Notes under the pieces: model-generated
What the model was told of the DNA's origin: nothing
Databases searched by the model: none
What the model saw: only the letters and a program-made list of their open reading frames with translations
Shown: piece after piece, positions 17,023 to 24,588 of the stretch
How positions within the stretch are numbered: the first letter of the stretch is position 1
Layout of the letters: the number at the start of each line of letters is the position of its first letter
Made by a program: the position numbers and the translations under genes
Assembly (NCBI RefSeq): GCF_019733395.1
Contig: NZ_JAIHOO010000001.1
Span: forward strand, 3,658,501 to 3,722,500
Reading direction: 5' to 3'
Source of the DNA: Lysobacter sp. BMK333-48F3
GTDB lineage: Bacteria; Pseudomonadota; Gammaproteobacteria; Xanthomonadales; Xanthomonadaceae
DNA length: 64,000 nt

Positions 17023-17157
17023 GGCGGTGGGTCGGCGGGGGCGAATGCGGGACGACCGCCCCACCATGCCGGATCGCGGCGCGCGCGGCCAGCGCCGGGC
17101 TTTGCCGGATGGGGCCTGGATCGGGTATCAATTCCCTGTCCCCCGACCGGAACCCGT

Positions 17158-18447
17158 ATGAGCGCCGTCGCGATCGCACCCGCCGCCCCGTCCGCCTCCC
17201 GCGTGCTGTTCGCGAGCCTGATCGGCACCACCATCGAGTTCTTCGATTTCTACATCTACGCCACCGCGGCGGTGCTGGTCTTCCCGCAGTTGTTCTTTCC
17301 CGCCGCCGATCCGAGCACGGCCACCCTGCAGTCGCTGGCGACCTTCGCCCTGGCGTTCCTGGCCCGGCCGATCGGCTCGGCGGTGTTCGGCCATTTCGGC
17401 GACCGGATCGGCCGCAAGGCGACCCTGGTCGCGGCGCTGCTGACCATGGGCCTGTCGACGGTGGCGATCGGCCTGCTGCCGACCTATCACAGCATCGGCA
17501 TCCTGGCGCCGGCGCTGCTGGCGTTGTGCCGTTTCGGCCAGGGCCTGGGCCTGGGCGGCGAATGGGGCGGGGCGGTGTTGTTGGCGACCGAGAACGCGCC
17601 GCCGGGCAAACGCGCCTGGTACGGCATGTTTCCGCAGCTCGGCGCGCCGATCGGTTTCTTCTTGTCGACCGGAATTTTCCTGCTGTTGACCGGAACCATG
17701 GGCGACGCCGCCTTTTTCGTCTGGGGCTGGCGGATTCCGTTCCTGGCCAGCGCGGTGCTGGTCCTGGTCGGGCTGTGGGTGCGCCTGCGGATCAGCGAGA
17801 CCCCGGCCTTCCAGCGCGCCATCGACCAGCACGAACGGGTGCGCCTGCCGATGCTGCAGGTGCTGACCCGCCATCCCGGCGCGTTGATCGCCGGCACCTT
17901 CGCCGCGCTGGCGACCTTCGTCCTGTTCTATCTGATGACCGTGTTCGCGCTGAGCTGGGGCACTTCGCAGTTGGGCTATACGCGCGAGCAGTTCCTGCAG
18001 CTGCAGCTGGGCGGGGTGGTCTGCTTCGCCCTGACCATCCCGCTGTCGGCGGTGTTCGCCGACCGCCGCGGCCGACGCCTGGCGATGATCCTGTCGACCG
18101 GCGCGATCGTGATGTTCGGCCTGTATTTCGCCCAGCTGTTCTCTGCCGGCAGCGGCCTGGGCACCTTGGTCTTCCTCGGCCTGGGCCTGGGCATCATGGG
18201 CCTGACCTACGGCCCGCTGGGCACGATCCTGGCCGAGATGTTCCCGACCGCGGTGCGCTACACCGGCGCCTCGCTGGCGTTCAACCTGGCCGGCATTTTC
18301 GGCGCCTCGCTGGCGCCGTACGCGGCGACCTGGCTGGCCCAGCGCTACGGCCTGGAGTTCGTCGGCTATTACCTCGCCGCGGCCGGGGCGCTGACCCTGA
18401 TCGCGCTGCTGATGGTGCGCGAGGACGAGAGCGACGCCGCGCCCTGA
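17158..18447 (+). CDS. MFS metabolite:H+ symporter (ShiA/ProP type)
   Basis: 429 residues with 12 predicted membrane helices. The start 'LIGTTIEFFDFYIYATAAVL' and the loop 'GHFGDRIGRKATLV' (MFS motif A) identify the metabolite:H+ symporter family. Further support comes from 'CRFGQGLGLGGEWGGAVL' and 'YGPLGTILAEMFPTAVRYTG'. The family imports compounds such as shikimate, proline/betaine, alpha-ketoglutarate or citrate with protons across the inner membrane. The substrate is not predictable here. It is divergent from the oxidoreductase and convergent with the TetR gene, ending 10 bp from its stop. Confidence 0.88.
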   Translation: MSAVAIAPAAPSASRVLFASLIGTTIEFFDFYIYATAAVLVFPQLFFPAADPSTATLQSLATFALAFLARPIGSAVFGHFGDRIGRKATLVAALLTMGLSTVAIGLLPTYHSIGILAPALLALCRFGQGLGLGGEWGGAVLLATENAPPGKRAWYGMFPQLGAPIGFFLSTGIFLLLTGTMGDAAFFVWGWRIPFLASAVLVLVGLWVRLRISETPAFQRAIDQHERVRLPMLQVLTRHPGALIAGTFAALATFVLFYLMTVFALSWGTSQLGYTREQFLQLQLGGVVCFALTIPLSAVFADRRGRRLAMILSTGAIVMFGLYFAQLFSAGSGLGTLVFLGLGLGIMGLTYGPLGTILAEMFPTAVRYTGASLAFNLAGIFGASLAPYAATWLAQRYGLEFVGYYLAAAGALTLIALLMVREDESDAAP

Positions 18448-18457
18448 GCGCCGCGCC

Positions 18458-19111
18458 TCAGCCCCGCTCGGCGGGCGCGCGCCGGCGCGGCGCGCCCAGA
18501 TAGCCGAACAGCGCGCGCAACACCCGCGCCTGCAGCGCCACCGCGTCGGTCTCGCCGCGCTCGCCGGCGGCGTCGACGAGGCCGCGCACGATCGCGATCG
18601 CATCCAGCGCCAGCAACTGCGCCGCGGCGGTGCCGCCGCCGGGCCGCGCCGGCGCGTCCGGCCGCGCGAGCAGGGCCAGCACGCACTGCTGCGCGGCGCG
18701 GTCGACCTGCAGGTCGCGTTCGCGCAGCGGCAGGCGCCGTTCCTCGAAATCCAGCAGCCGCGCCAGCGCCGGGCGCTGCAGCTGATGGGCCACCGCCGCC
18801 CGCACCAGGGCGGCGATGCCGTCGCGGTAGCCGGCCTGGGCCGGAACCGCGGCCAGATCGGCCAGCAGGGTCTGGGTCTCGCGCTCGATCAAGGCCGCGG
18901 TCAGCGCGTCCTTGTTGGGAAAGTACTGGTACAGCGAGCCGATGCTGACCCCGGCGCGCTCGGCGACGGCGTTGGTGTTGTATCCGCGCAGGCCGTGGCG
19001 CTCGAGAATGCGAGCCGCCGCTTCCAGGATCGCCGCGACGGTCTCGGCGGCGCGCTCCTGGCGCGGGATTTTGCGTGGTTTCAGGCTGCTTCGGCGACGC
19101 GGCGCGGGCAT
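18458..19111 (-). CDS. TetR-family transcriptional repressor
   Basis: 217 residues. The N-terminal DNA-binding domain reads 'RAAETVAAILEAAARILERH' then 'NTNAVAERAGVSIGSLYQYF', the classic TetR helix-turn-helix, followed by a helical ligand domain with 'LLDFEERRLPLRERDL'. The ATG at 19109-19111 is preferred; another ATG at 19144 lies inside a perfect palindrome (19130-19151) that is probably its own operator. It is divergent from the darcynin-like gene, so it most likely represses that gene and itself until a ligand binds. Confidence 0.87.
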   Translation of the reverse strand: MPAPRRRSSLKPRKIPRQERAAETVAAILEAAARILERHGLRGYNTNAVAERAGVSIGSLYQYFPNKDALTAALIERETQTLLADLAAVPAQAGYRDGIAALVRAAVAHQLQRPALARLLDFEERRLPLRERDLQVDRAAQQCVLALLARPDAPARPGGGTAAAQLLALDAIAIVRGLVDAAGERGETDAVALQARVLRALFGYLGAPRRRAPAERG

Positions 19112-19129
19112 GGCGGCATGCGAGTAGTG

Positions 19130-19151
19130 AATATGAGCAATCACTCATATT
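19130..19151. promoter_or_regulatory. TetR operator candidate palindrome
   Basis: A perfect inverted repeat, AATATGAG-N6-CTCATATT, sits in the 77-bp gap between the tetR-type start and the divergent darcynin-like gene. It is strikingly AT-rich for this genome. Symmetry, half-site length and position fit an operator for the adjacent TetR regulator. Confidence 0.75.
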
Positions 19152-19188
19152 GTGTCCGCACCTTCCCGAAAACGCCAACGAGGCGACC

Positions 19189-19545
19189 ATGAGCGAGACC
19201 CGAGACAGCTATCCCCTGACCGTTTTCATGCTGGTCAAGACCCAGCCCGAATGGCTGGCCTTCGACATCGACACCCGTTTCCGCCTGCTCGCCGAGCACG
19301 TCGAGCCGATCGTGAATAAACACCGCGACCAGGTGCGGCTGCGCTTCTACGACATCGAGTTCTACAACGCCCGGGTCACCGACCTGTGGCAGTGGGACGC
19401 GCGCAGCCATCACGCTTACGAACTGGTGGTCGAGGCGCTGCGCGAGACCCCGTTCTGGGACCGCTACTTCGCCATCGTCGAGATCCTGCCCGGGGTCGAG
19501 AACGCCTACGCCAGCAACTACGGCCGTCAGCCCTTGGCGGCCTGA
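19189..19545 (+). CDS. darcynin-like small protein
   Basis: 118 residues, cytoplasmic by appearance. The text 'YPLTVFMLVKTQPEWLAFDI' with 'VRLRFYDIEFYNARVTDLWQ' and 'LRETPFWDRYFAIVEILPGV' resembles what is annotated as darcynin, a family of unknown function; this name is from memory. The start ATG 19189 follows AACGAGG. It is divergent from a TetR regulator across a palindromic operator, so it is probably induced by a small molecule. Its 3' end overlaps the convergent metallopeptidase gene by 19 bp. No catalytic motif is evident. Confidence 0.72.
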   Translation: MSETRDSYPLTVFMLVKTQPEWLAFDIDTRFRLLAEHVEPIVNKHRDQVRLRFYDIEFYNARVTDLWQWDARSHHAYELVVEALRETPFWDRYFAIVEILPGVENAYASNYGRQPLAA

Positions 19546-20063
19546 TCGGCCGCGCCTGCGGCCGGTTTCTGCGCAGCCAACTCCAACTGGGTCAGATACA
19601 GCCGCAGATCGAACTCGCGCTGGTGATAGTCCGGACTCATGTGAGTACAAAGCTGGTAGAAGGCCTTGTCGTGGTCGCGGTGCTTGAGGTGGGCCAGCTC
19701 GTGCACCGCGATCATTTCCAGGAATTCGCCCGGCGCGTCGCGGAACAGGGTGGCGATGCGGATCTCGCGCGCGGCCTTGAGCCGCCCGCCGTGCACGCGC
19801 GACACCGCGGTGTGGGTGCCCAGCGCATGCTGGACCACGTGCAGCTTGTTGTCGTAGACGACCTTGTTGAGCGGGTCGCTCTTGCGCATGTAGCGGTCCT
19901 TGATCGCGACCACGTATTCGAACAGCGCCTTGTCGTCGCGGACCTGGTGGCCGGCGCTGTAGCGGTTGCGCAGCACCTCGCCCAGGCGTCCGGCGTCGAT
20001 CAGCGCGCGGACCTGGCTCAGCACGCGCTCGCCGTAGCCGCGCAGGTATCGGAGTTCGTCCAT
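19527..20063 (-). CDS. YgjP-like (DUF45) metal-dependent hydrolase
   Basis: 178 residues with the zinc-protease motif HELAH (121-125) and a third ligand region 'HRDHDKAFYQLCTHM'. The spacing is that of the YgjP/WLM (DUF45) group. Upstream, 'DPLNKVVYDNKLHVVQHALG' and 'GGRLKAAREIRIATLF' are conserved in relatives that start MDELRYL, which is why ATG 20061-20063 is chosen; an ATG at 20081 is also possible. There is no signal peptide, so it should be cytoplasmic. Family substrates are largely unknown. Confidence 0.8.
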   Translation of the reverse strand: MDELRYLRGYGERVLSQVRALIDAGRLGEVLRNRYSAGHQVRDDKALFEYVVAIKDRYMRKSDPLNKVVYDNKLHVVQHALGTHTAVSRVHGGRLKAAREIRIATLFRDAPGEFLEMIAVHELAHLKHRDHDKAFYQLCTHMSPDYHQREFDLRLYLTQLELAAQKPAAGAADQAAKG

Positions 20064-20148
20064 GCGCACACGATACGGCATCGGCGTCCCCGCTCGCGAG
20101 ACGGCGATACGACCGCGGTCATGGATCGGGGGCGCGGTGCGCGGCCGT

Positions 20149-22017
20149 TCAGGGCCGGTATTCGACCCGCAGTCGGGCGCCTGCGCCGCGCTCGATCCAC
20201 AGGTAGTTCGTCGCCCCCGGCGGCTGCTCGAAGCGCAGCCGCAGTTGGGTGCGGCCGCTGCGGTCGATCGCGTTCAGTCCGGCGCCGCCGAAGACGGTGC
20301 TGGTCTGGCGGCCGCCGCCGAAACGCGCCATTTCGGCCACCGCCAGGGCATCGGCGGCCGCGGCGTAGTCGCCGGCTTCGATCGCGCAGCCGCCGTAGCA
20401 GCCCTTGCGCGCGTCGATCAGCAGACGGTTGCCGGCCGGCTGGCCCCAGGGGTCGCCGTAGGCGCTGCGGAAACCGACGCTGAGCGTGGCCGACAGCACG
20501 GTCGCGCCGTCGGGCAGGGCCGAGGTATCGAACGACAGCAGGCTGCGGTTGTGCTTGCCGTCGCTGCCGCGGCCGAGCGCCAGGCCGTAGCTGGCTTCCA
20601 GCGCGCCGATCGCCGGCGCGGTGCCGTCGGCGTTGGCCTTGACGTAGCCGTCGTTGGCGTCTTCGTTGTCGAATTCCATGACCAGCGCCGGGCCGTCGCT
20701 GCCGCCGCTGACCGTGACCGAGACCGCGGCCGAGCTGGCCAGGTTGCCGGCGACGTCTTCGGCGCGGGCCTGCAACACGTGCGCGCCGTTGCTGGCGGCG
20801 GCGCTGTTCCATTGCACGCTGTACGGGGCCTGGGCGTCGCTGGCGAGCACGGCGCCGTCGATCAGGAAGTCGACGCGTTCGACGCCGACATCGTCGCTGG
20901 CGTCCGCGCTCACCGTCACCGCGCCGCTGACCTGGGCGCCGTCGGCCGGGGCGGTCAGCGCGACCTGCGGCGGATTCGGGTCGAGATCGTCCAGGCCCCA
21001 GTAGCGGGCGATGTAGTAGCTGGAGCAGATATCGGCGTCCAGGACGTAGGCGCCGGCGGTGCCGCACTGGGTCTCGCCGCTGCCCGGATCGACCGGCGTG
21101 CCATGGCCCATGCCGGCGATGGCGTAGGTCTCGACCCGCGCGCGGCCGGCGGCGTCGCGGTAGACGCGGTGCGCATGGCCGGCGACCGTGTCCTGCACGT
21201 CGGCGCTCTGGTCGATGCCGTGCACGTCGGTCCATTGCTGCATCAGCTCGGCCTGGTTCATCGGCCGCACCACGTAATCGGCGTCGCCGTGCCAGATCGA
21301 TACGATCGGCCAGGGACCGGCGTGCGCGGTCGCCGCACGCACTTTGTCGCCCCATTGCGCCGGGCTCAGGTCGCTGCCCGGTGACATGCACGAGAACGCC
21401 GCCGCCGAACCCGTCGCGCAACGATAGGGCAGGCCGGCGACGACCGCGCCGCCGGCGAACAGGTCCGGATAGACCGCGAGCAGGGCCGCGGTCATCGCCC
21501 CGCCGGCCGACAGGCCGGTGACGTAGACCCGGTCGGCGGCGCTGCCGTGATCGGCGCGCATGCGCTCGATCATCTGCCGGATCGACAGGGCTTCGCCCTG
21601 GTCGCGCGCGGTGTCGCCGGGCTCGAACCAGTTGAAGCAGGCGTTGGCGTTGTTGGCGCTTTGCTGTTGCGGCAACAGCAGGGCGAAGCGCCAGCGCTGC
21701 GCCAGCATTTCCCACCCGGTTTCGGCGTCGTAGGACGCCGCGCTCTGCGCGCAGCCGTGCAAGGCCACGACCAGCGGCGCGCCGGCCGGCAAGCCGGCGG
21801 GCACGTATTTGTACATGCGCAGATTGCCCGGATTGCTGCCGAAGCCGGTGACCTCGGTCGACGCCGACGCCGAGGACGCCGCGCTCAGTCCGAGCACGGC
21901 CAGTACCGCGGCCAGAGCGCGGCTGCGGCGCGGGCGTGCGGCGAACGGGCGTGCTGCGAACGGGCGTGCGGCGAGTGGGTGATGCGGCGAAGGCGATGAA
22001 CGCAACGATCGGAACAT
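20149..22017 (-). CDS. secreted PHB-depolymerase-family esterase with Ig-like and C-terminal beta domain
   Basis: 622 residues in three parts. After an Arg-rich signal (residues 1-53) comes an esterase_phb domain (about 55-355). It has 'APLVVALHGCAQSAASYD', the lipase box Ser in 'VTGLSAGGAMTA', the acid in 'WHGDADYVV' and His in 'AGMGHGTPVD'. Next is a bacterial Ig-like domain (about 360-450, 'PADGAQVSGAVTVSADASDD'), then a C-terminal beta domain of DNRLRE type ('LLSFDTSALPDGATVLSATL'). Such enzymes hydrolyse polyesters or ester-linked polysaccharide side chains. The start has CAGGAG. The PLD-like gene lies 125 bp upstream on the same strand. Confidence 0.87.
   Translation of the reverse strand: MFRSLRSSPSPHHPLAARPFAARPFAARPRRSRALAAVLAVLGLSAASSASASTEVTGFGSNPGNLRMYKYVPAGLPAGAPLVVALHGCAQSAASYDAETGWEMLAQRWRFALLLPQQQSANNANACFNWFEPGDTARDQGEALSIRQMIERMRADHGSAADRVYVTGLSAGGAMTAALLAVYPDLFAGGAVVAGLPYRCATGSAAAFSCMSPGSDLSPAQWGDKVRAATAHAGPWPIVSIWHGDADYVVRPMNQAELMQQWTDVHGIDQSADVQDTVAGHAHRVYRDAAGRARVETYAIAGMGHGTPVDPGSGETQCGTAGAYVLDADICSSYYIARYWGLDDLDPNPPQVALTAPADGAQVSGAVTVSADASDDVGVERVDFLIDGAVLASDAQAPYSVQWNSAAASNGAHVLQARAEDVAGNLASSAAVSVTVSGGSDGPALVMEFDNEDANDGYVKANADGTAPAIGALEASYGLALGRGSDGKHNRSLLSFDTSALPDGATVLSATLSVGFRSAYGDPWGQPAGNRLLIDARKGCYGGCAIEAGDYAAAADALAVAEMARFGGGRQTSTVFGGAGLNAIDRSGRTQLRLRFEQPPGATNYLWIERGAGARLRVEYRP
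21931..21975. repeat. three-copy 15-bp repeat inside the esterase signal region
   Basis: Three near-identical 15-bp units (CGGGCGTGCGGCGAA and variants) encode repeated AARPF in the positively charged start of the esterase signal peptide. A fourth decayed unit follows. The repeat is in frame. Confidence 0.85.
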
Positions 22018-22142
22018 GCGGCCGGCTCCTGCGCCGGCACGGGCGCCGGCATGGCCGCAGTGGGCCACCGCCGGGGCGCCGGCGCCATCGTCCGATGGGG
22101 CACATTGCGCCGCAGCATGCGCCGCGGCGGCGGAGCGTCGCG

Positions 22143-23645
22143 CTAGTAGCTCGACAGCCCGGTGGCCTCGCCGAAGCGGTACCACAGCCGGCGCAGCGCC
22201 GAGTCGTCGGCGTAAGCGGCGTAGTCGGTGCTGATCCGACGGCCGTCGCCGTTGCGCCAGCTCTGCTCGAAGTAGGCCAGGGCGCGTTGCGCCACCGGCG
22301 CGTCGGCTTCGGCCAGCACGCGCGCGCTGCTTTCCAGGTTGTAGTCGTCGAGATTGCGCCGGGTGTAGTTGGCCGAGCCGGCGATCAGTTCGACTTGGCC
22401 GTCGCCGCCGCGCTTGAACAGCAGTTTGGCGTGACACTGTTCGCCGTGAGTGTCGCACCAGCGCAGCGGCACCCCCGCCGCGTGCAGCTCGGCGGCGACC
22501 TGGCGGTTGGGCACGCCGTTCTTCTTGCGTCCGAACGCGTCCTCGTTCGGATCCAGCAGCACGCGCAGGCGCACGCCGCGCTGCTGCGCGGCGATCAGGG
22601 CCTGGATCAGGCCGCGGTGGGAGAGGTAGAACACCGCCACGTCGATGGACTCGTCGCGGCGCGCGCCCTGGACTGCGGCGATCAGCGCGTCGCGGATGCG
22701 CGCCTCGGTCAGCAATTGCACCCGCGGCGCCAGCCGGGCGTCGACGATGGTCGGCGCGGGCGCGGCCTGCGGCAGCTCCTGCGGCCAGCGCGCGCCCGAC
22801 ATCAGCGCCACCGCGCGCTCGCTGGCCAGCACGTCCAGCGCGGCGGCGCCGTGGAAGCGCAGGGCGACGTTGCCGTGGCGGCTGCTGGCGTCGTGCGGGT
22901 TGGCCGAGGCGACCAGCGCGGTCCAGCCGTCGCCCTGGTCGACGACCAGGGTCTTGCGGTGGTTGGCGTTGAGGTTGAACAGCGCCAGCCAACTGCGCAG
23001 GGTCGTCTGGCCGGGGCCGAACGGGCTCGCCAGCCAGCCGCCGTCGGGGTCGTTGCCGGCCCAGCGGCAGCACAGCTGCCACAGCCCGGACCAGGCCGGA
23101 TTGGGCGCGCGCAGGCGGCCCAGATCGGTGGTCACCACCTCGATGCCGGCCGCGCGCAAGGCCTCCAGGCGCGGCGAACGCTGGCCGCCGTAGACGGTGT
23201 TGATCGGGTCGGTGATCAGCACCGCGCGCAGCTGCGGCACGGCGCGCTTGCGCGCGATCAGCGCCGCGGCCAGTTCGTCGCTGAGCCGGCGATGGGCCTC
23301 GCCGCCGGCCGCGGCGGCGAAATCGTTGAACAGGAACTGGTCGGCGACCACCGCGCGTTGCGCCTGGCCGATCAGACGCAGGCTTTCGTCGAAGATCTGC
23401 TGTTCGCTGCGGCGCTCGCCGTTCGCGTCGACCCAGGTGGTATCGGTGAGCAGGGCGACGTCGCGCGCGGCGCGCAGCGGATGCTCCGCGCCGATGCCCG
23501 GCGGCAGCGGCTTGAATGCGTGGAAGCTGGCCGAAGCGGCCCAGATCAGTACCGCGGCGCACAGTGCGCGCCGCAACCCGCAGCGCTTGCGTATCGGGGC
23601 GGCGTTCGTGGCGGCGTCGGCGGGAGATTGCAAGCGGTCAGGCAT
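22143..23645 (-). CDS. phospholipase D-like protein, membrane-anchored or exported
   Basis: 500 residues with two HKD-type motifs. The first is 'NHRKTLVVDQGDGWTALVAS' with 'ANPHD', the second 'CHAKLLFKRGGDGQVELIAG' with 'SANYTRRNLDDYN'. Each has H-x-K, and the two form the PLD catalytic pair through a phosphohistidine. The N-terminus carries a hydrophobic anchor (about 22-40). 'VALLTDTTWVDANGERRSEQ' and 'VADQFLFNDF' match bacterial PLD-like proteins of unknown substrate. ATG 23643-23645 is chosen; a TTG 18 bp further upstream is also in frame. It probably leads a two-gene unit with the esterase. Confidence 0.85.
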   Translation of the reverse strand: MPDRLQSPADAATNAAPIRKRCGLRRALCAAVLIWAASASFHAFKPLPPGIGAEHPLRAARDVALLTDTTWVDANGERRSEQQIFDESLRLIGQAQRAVVADQFLFNDFAAAAGGEAHRRLSDELAAALIARKRAVPQLRAVLITDPINTVYGGQRSPRLEALRAAGIEVVTTDLGRLRAPNPAWSGLWQLCCRWAGNDPDGGWLASPFGPGQTTLRSWLALFNLNANHRKTLVVDQGDGWTALVASANPHDASSRHGNVALRFHGAAALDVLASERAVALMSGARWPQELPQAAPAPTIVDARLAPRVQLLTEARIRDALIAAVQGARRDESIDVAVFYLSHRGLIQALIAAQQRGVRLRVLLDPNEDAFGRKKNGVPNRQVAAELHAAGVPLRWCDTHGEQCHAKLLFKRGGDGQVELIAGSANYTRRNLDDYNLESSARVLAEADAPVAQRALAYFEQSWRNGDGRRISTDYAAYADDSALRRLWYRFGEATGLSSY

Positions 23646-24004
23646 CGGGACGGTCGAAGGCAAGCGTGATAGTTATCGCGGAATGCGCGCGACGCAAACG
23701 GGACGGAATGCGATGAACGGGCGCTACAGCGGTGCGAACGGATTTTCGCCGACTTCGGCGGCGACCGCGACGTTTTCTTGTGCGGCGCAATAAACAGAAC
23801 CGACAGTTGACACGGAGGCGGGCGAGCGCGCAGCGTGTCGGCGCGGAGTTGCCAGGGGACGGTGTCCGAAGCCGATGAGGCTCGCTCCGCCGTCCGCAAC
23901 GACTCCGTGCACGTACGTCGTCAACGATCGGAATCGGCCCGTCTCCCGGGATCCCGGCGCGGGCCGCCACCGATTCCAATCATGTATTGAACAAGGAGAG
24001 GTTT
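23646..24004. promoter_or_regulatory. upstream region of the lanthipeptide precursor genes
   Basis: 359 bp between the PLD-like gene and the first precursor. It is less GC-rich than its surroundings and contains a TTGACA at 23807-23812 without a good -10 partner, and a CACGTACGT palindromic word near 23910. The very strong ribosome site AAGGAGAGG (23993-24001) stands 3 nt before the first precursor ATG. I see no coding gene here. The promoter of the locus is expected in this stretch. Confidence 0.5.
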
Positions 24005-24181
24005 ATGCAGATCGAAGACATCGTTTCGGGCTGGCTCAACGGTTCGGAAGACATGAACCCGGCGGGTCCGCTGTACATCGAAGGCGTTGCCTCGACCGAG
24101 GCCGCGCTGACCGACACCAGCCTGCCGCTGCTGACCCGCTGCAGCAGCTGCAGCGCTTCCAGCGGCAGCCAGTGCTGCTGA
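24005..24181 (+). CDS. class II lanthipeptide precursor peptide 1 (candidate LanA)
   Basis: 58 residues. The leader starts MQIEDIVSGWLNGSE and continues through 'NPAGPLYIEGVASTEAALTD'. The predicted core is near the end: 'TRCSSCSASSGSQCC', with four Cys (46, 49, 57, 58) and seven Ser/Thr from residue 44 on. That composition suits Ser/Thr dehydration and Cys ring closure by the LanM encoded downstream. It shares 49 of 58 residues with the next gene. The leader lacks a GG/GA site in the usual place, so the cleavage point is unknown. The ribosome site is AAGGAGAGG. Assignment as a LanM substrate is inference from context and Cys/Ser pattern. Confidence 0.82.
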   Translation: MQIEDIVSGWLNGSEDMNPAGPLYIEGVASTEAALTDTSLPLLTRCSSCSASSGSQCC

Positions 24182-24232
24182 CCGCGCTAGCAAATCCGCG
24201 CTAAGAAGTCTGTTACCGACAAGGAGAAGTTC

Positions 24233-24409
24233 ATGCAGATCGAAGACATCGTTTCGGGTTGGTTGAACGGTTCGGAATCGGAAAACCCGGCCGGCCCGCT
24301 GTACGTCGAAGGCATCGCCGCGACCGAAGCCGCGCTGACCGACACCGCTTTGCCGCTGCTGACCCGTTGCAGCAGCTGCAGCGCTTCCGGCGGCGGTTAC
24401 TGCTGCTAA
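24233..24409 (+). CDS. class II lanthipeptide precursor peptide 2 (candidate LanA)
   Basis: 58 residues, a paralogue of the preceding gene with nine substitutions (positions 16, 17, 25, 28, 30, 39, 53, 55, 56). All four Cys are conserved; the core end is 'TRCSSCSASGGGYCC', with Gly replacing two Ser of peptide 1 and Tyr replacing Gln. Only five Ser/Thr remain from residue 44 on, so at most five dehydrations are possible there. It lies 51 bp after peptide 1 with its own AAGGAGAAG ribosome site. The strict conservation of leader and Cys frame says both are handled by the same enzyme. Confidence 0.82.
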   Translation: MQIEDIVSGWLNGSESENPAGPLYVEGIAATEAALTDTALPLLTRCSSCSASGGGYCC

Positions 24410-24430
24410 GCAGACGCTAGCCAGCGCTTG

Positions 24431-24458
24431 CCCGCTCCCGGCTCGCGCCGGGAGCGGG
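24431..24458 (+). terminator. GC-rich hairpin between precursor genes and lanM
   Basis: A perfect 12-bp stem (CCCGCTCCCGGC / GCCGGGAGCGGG) with a TCGC loop lies 21 bp after the second precursor stop and 130 bp before lanM. Only two T follow, so it may end just part of the transcripts. This would give more precursor mRNA than enzyme mRNA, or protect the precursor message. Confidence 0.7.
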
Positions 24459-24588
24459 TTCGATCCACCGGGCCGGCGACGCCGCCCAACCCCGTTCCGC
24501 CGCAGGCCGCGCCGATGCCGCTCCCGCGAATGCGACCGGCGCGCGCCGAGCCTGCGGTTCCGTCGATTCCGCAGGATGCACCGACACG

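Noticed and set aside
20149..23562. A possible fusion of the esterase with upstream sequence into a protein of over 1100 residues.
   Set aside because: The esterase has its own ribosome site and signal peptide at 22017, and the upstream part is out of frame with the clear PLD-like protein.
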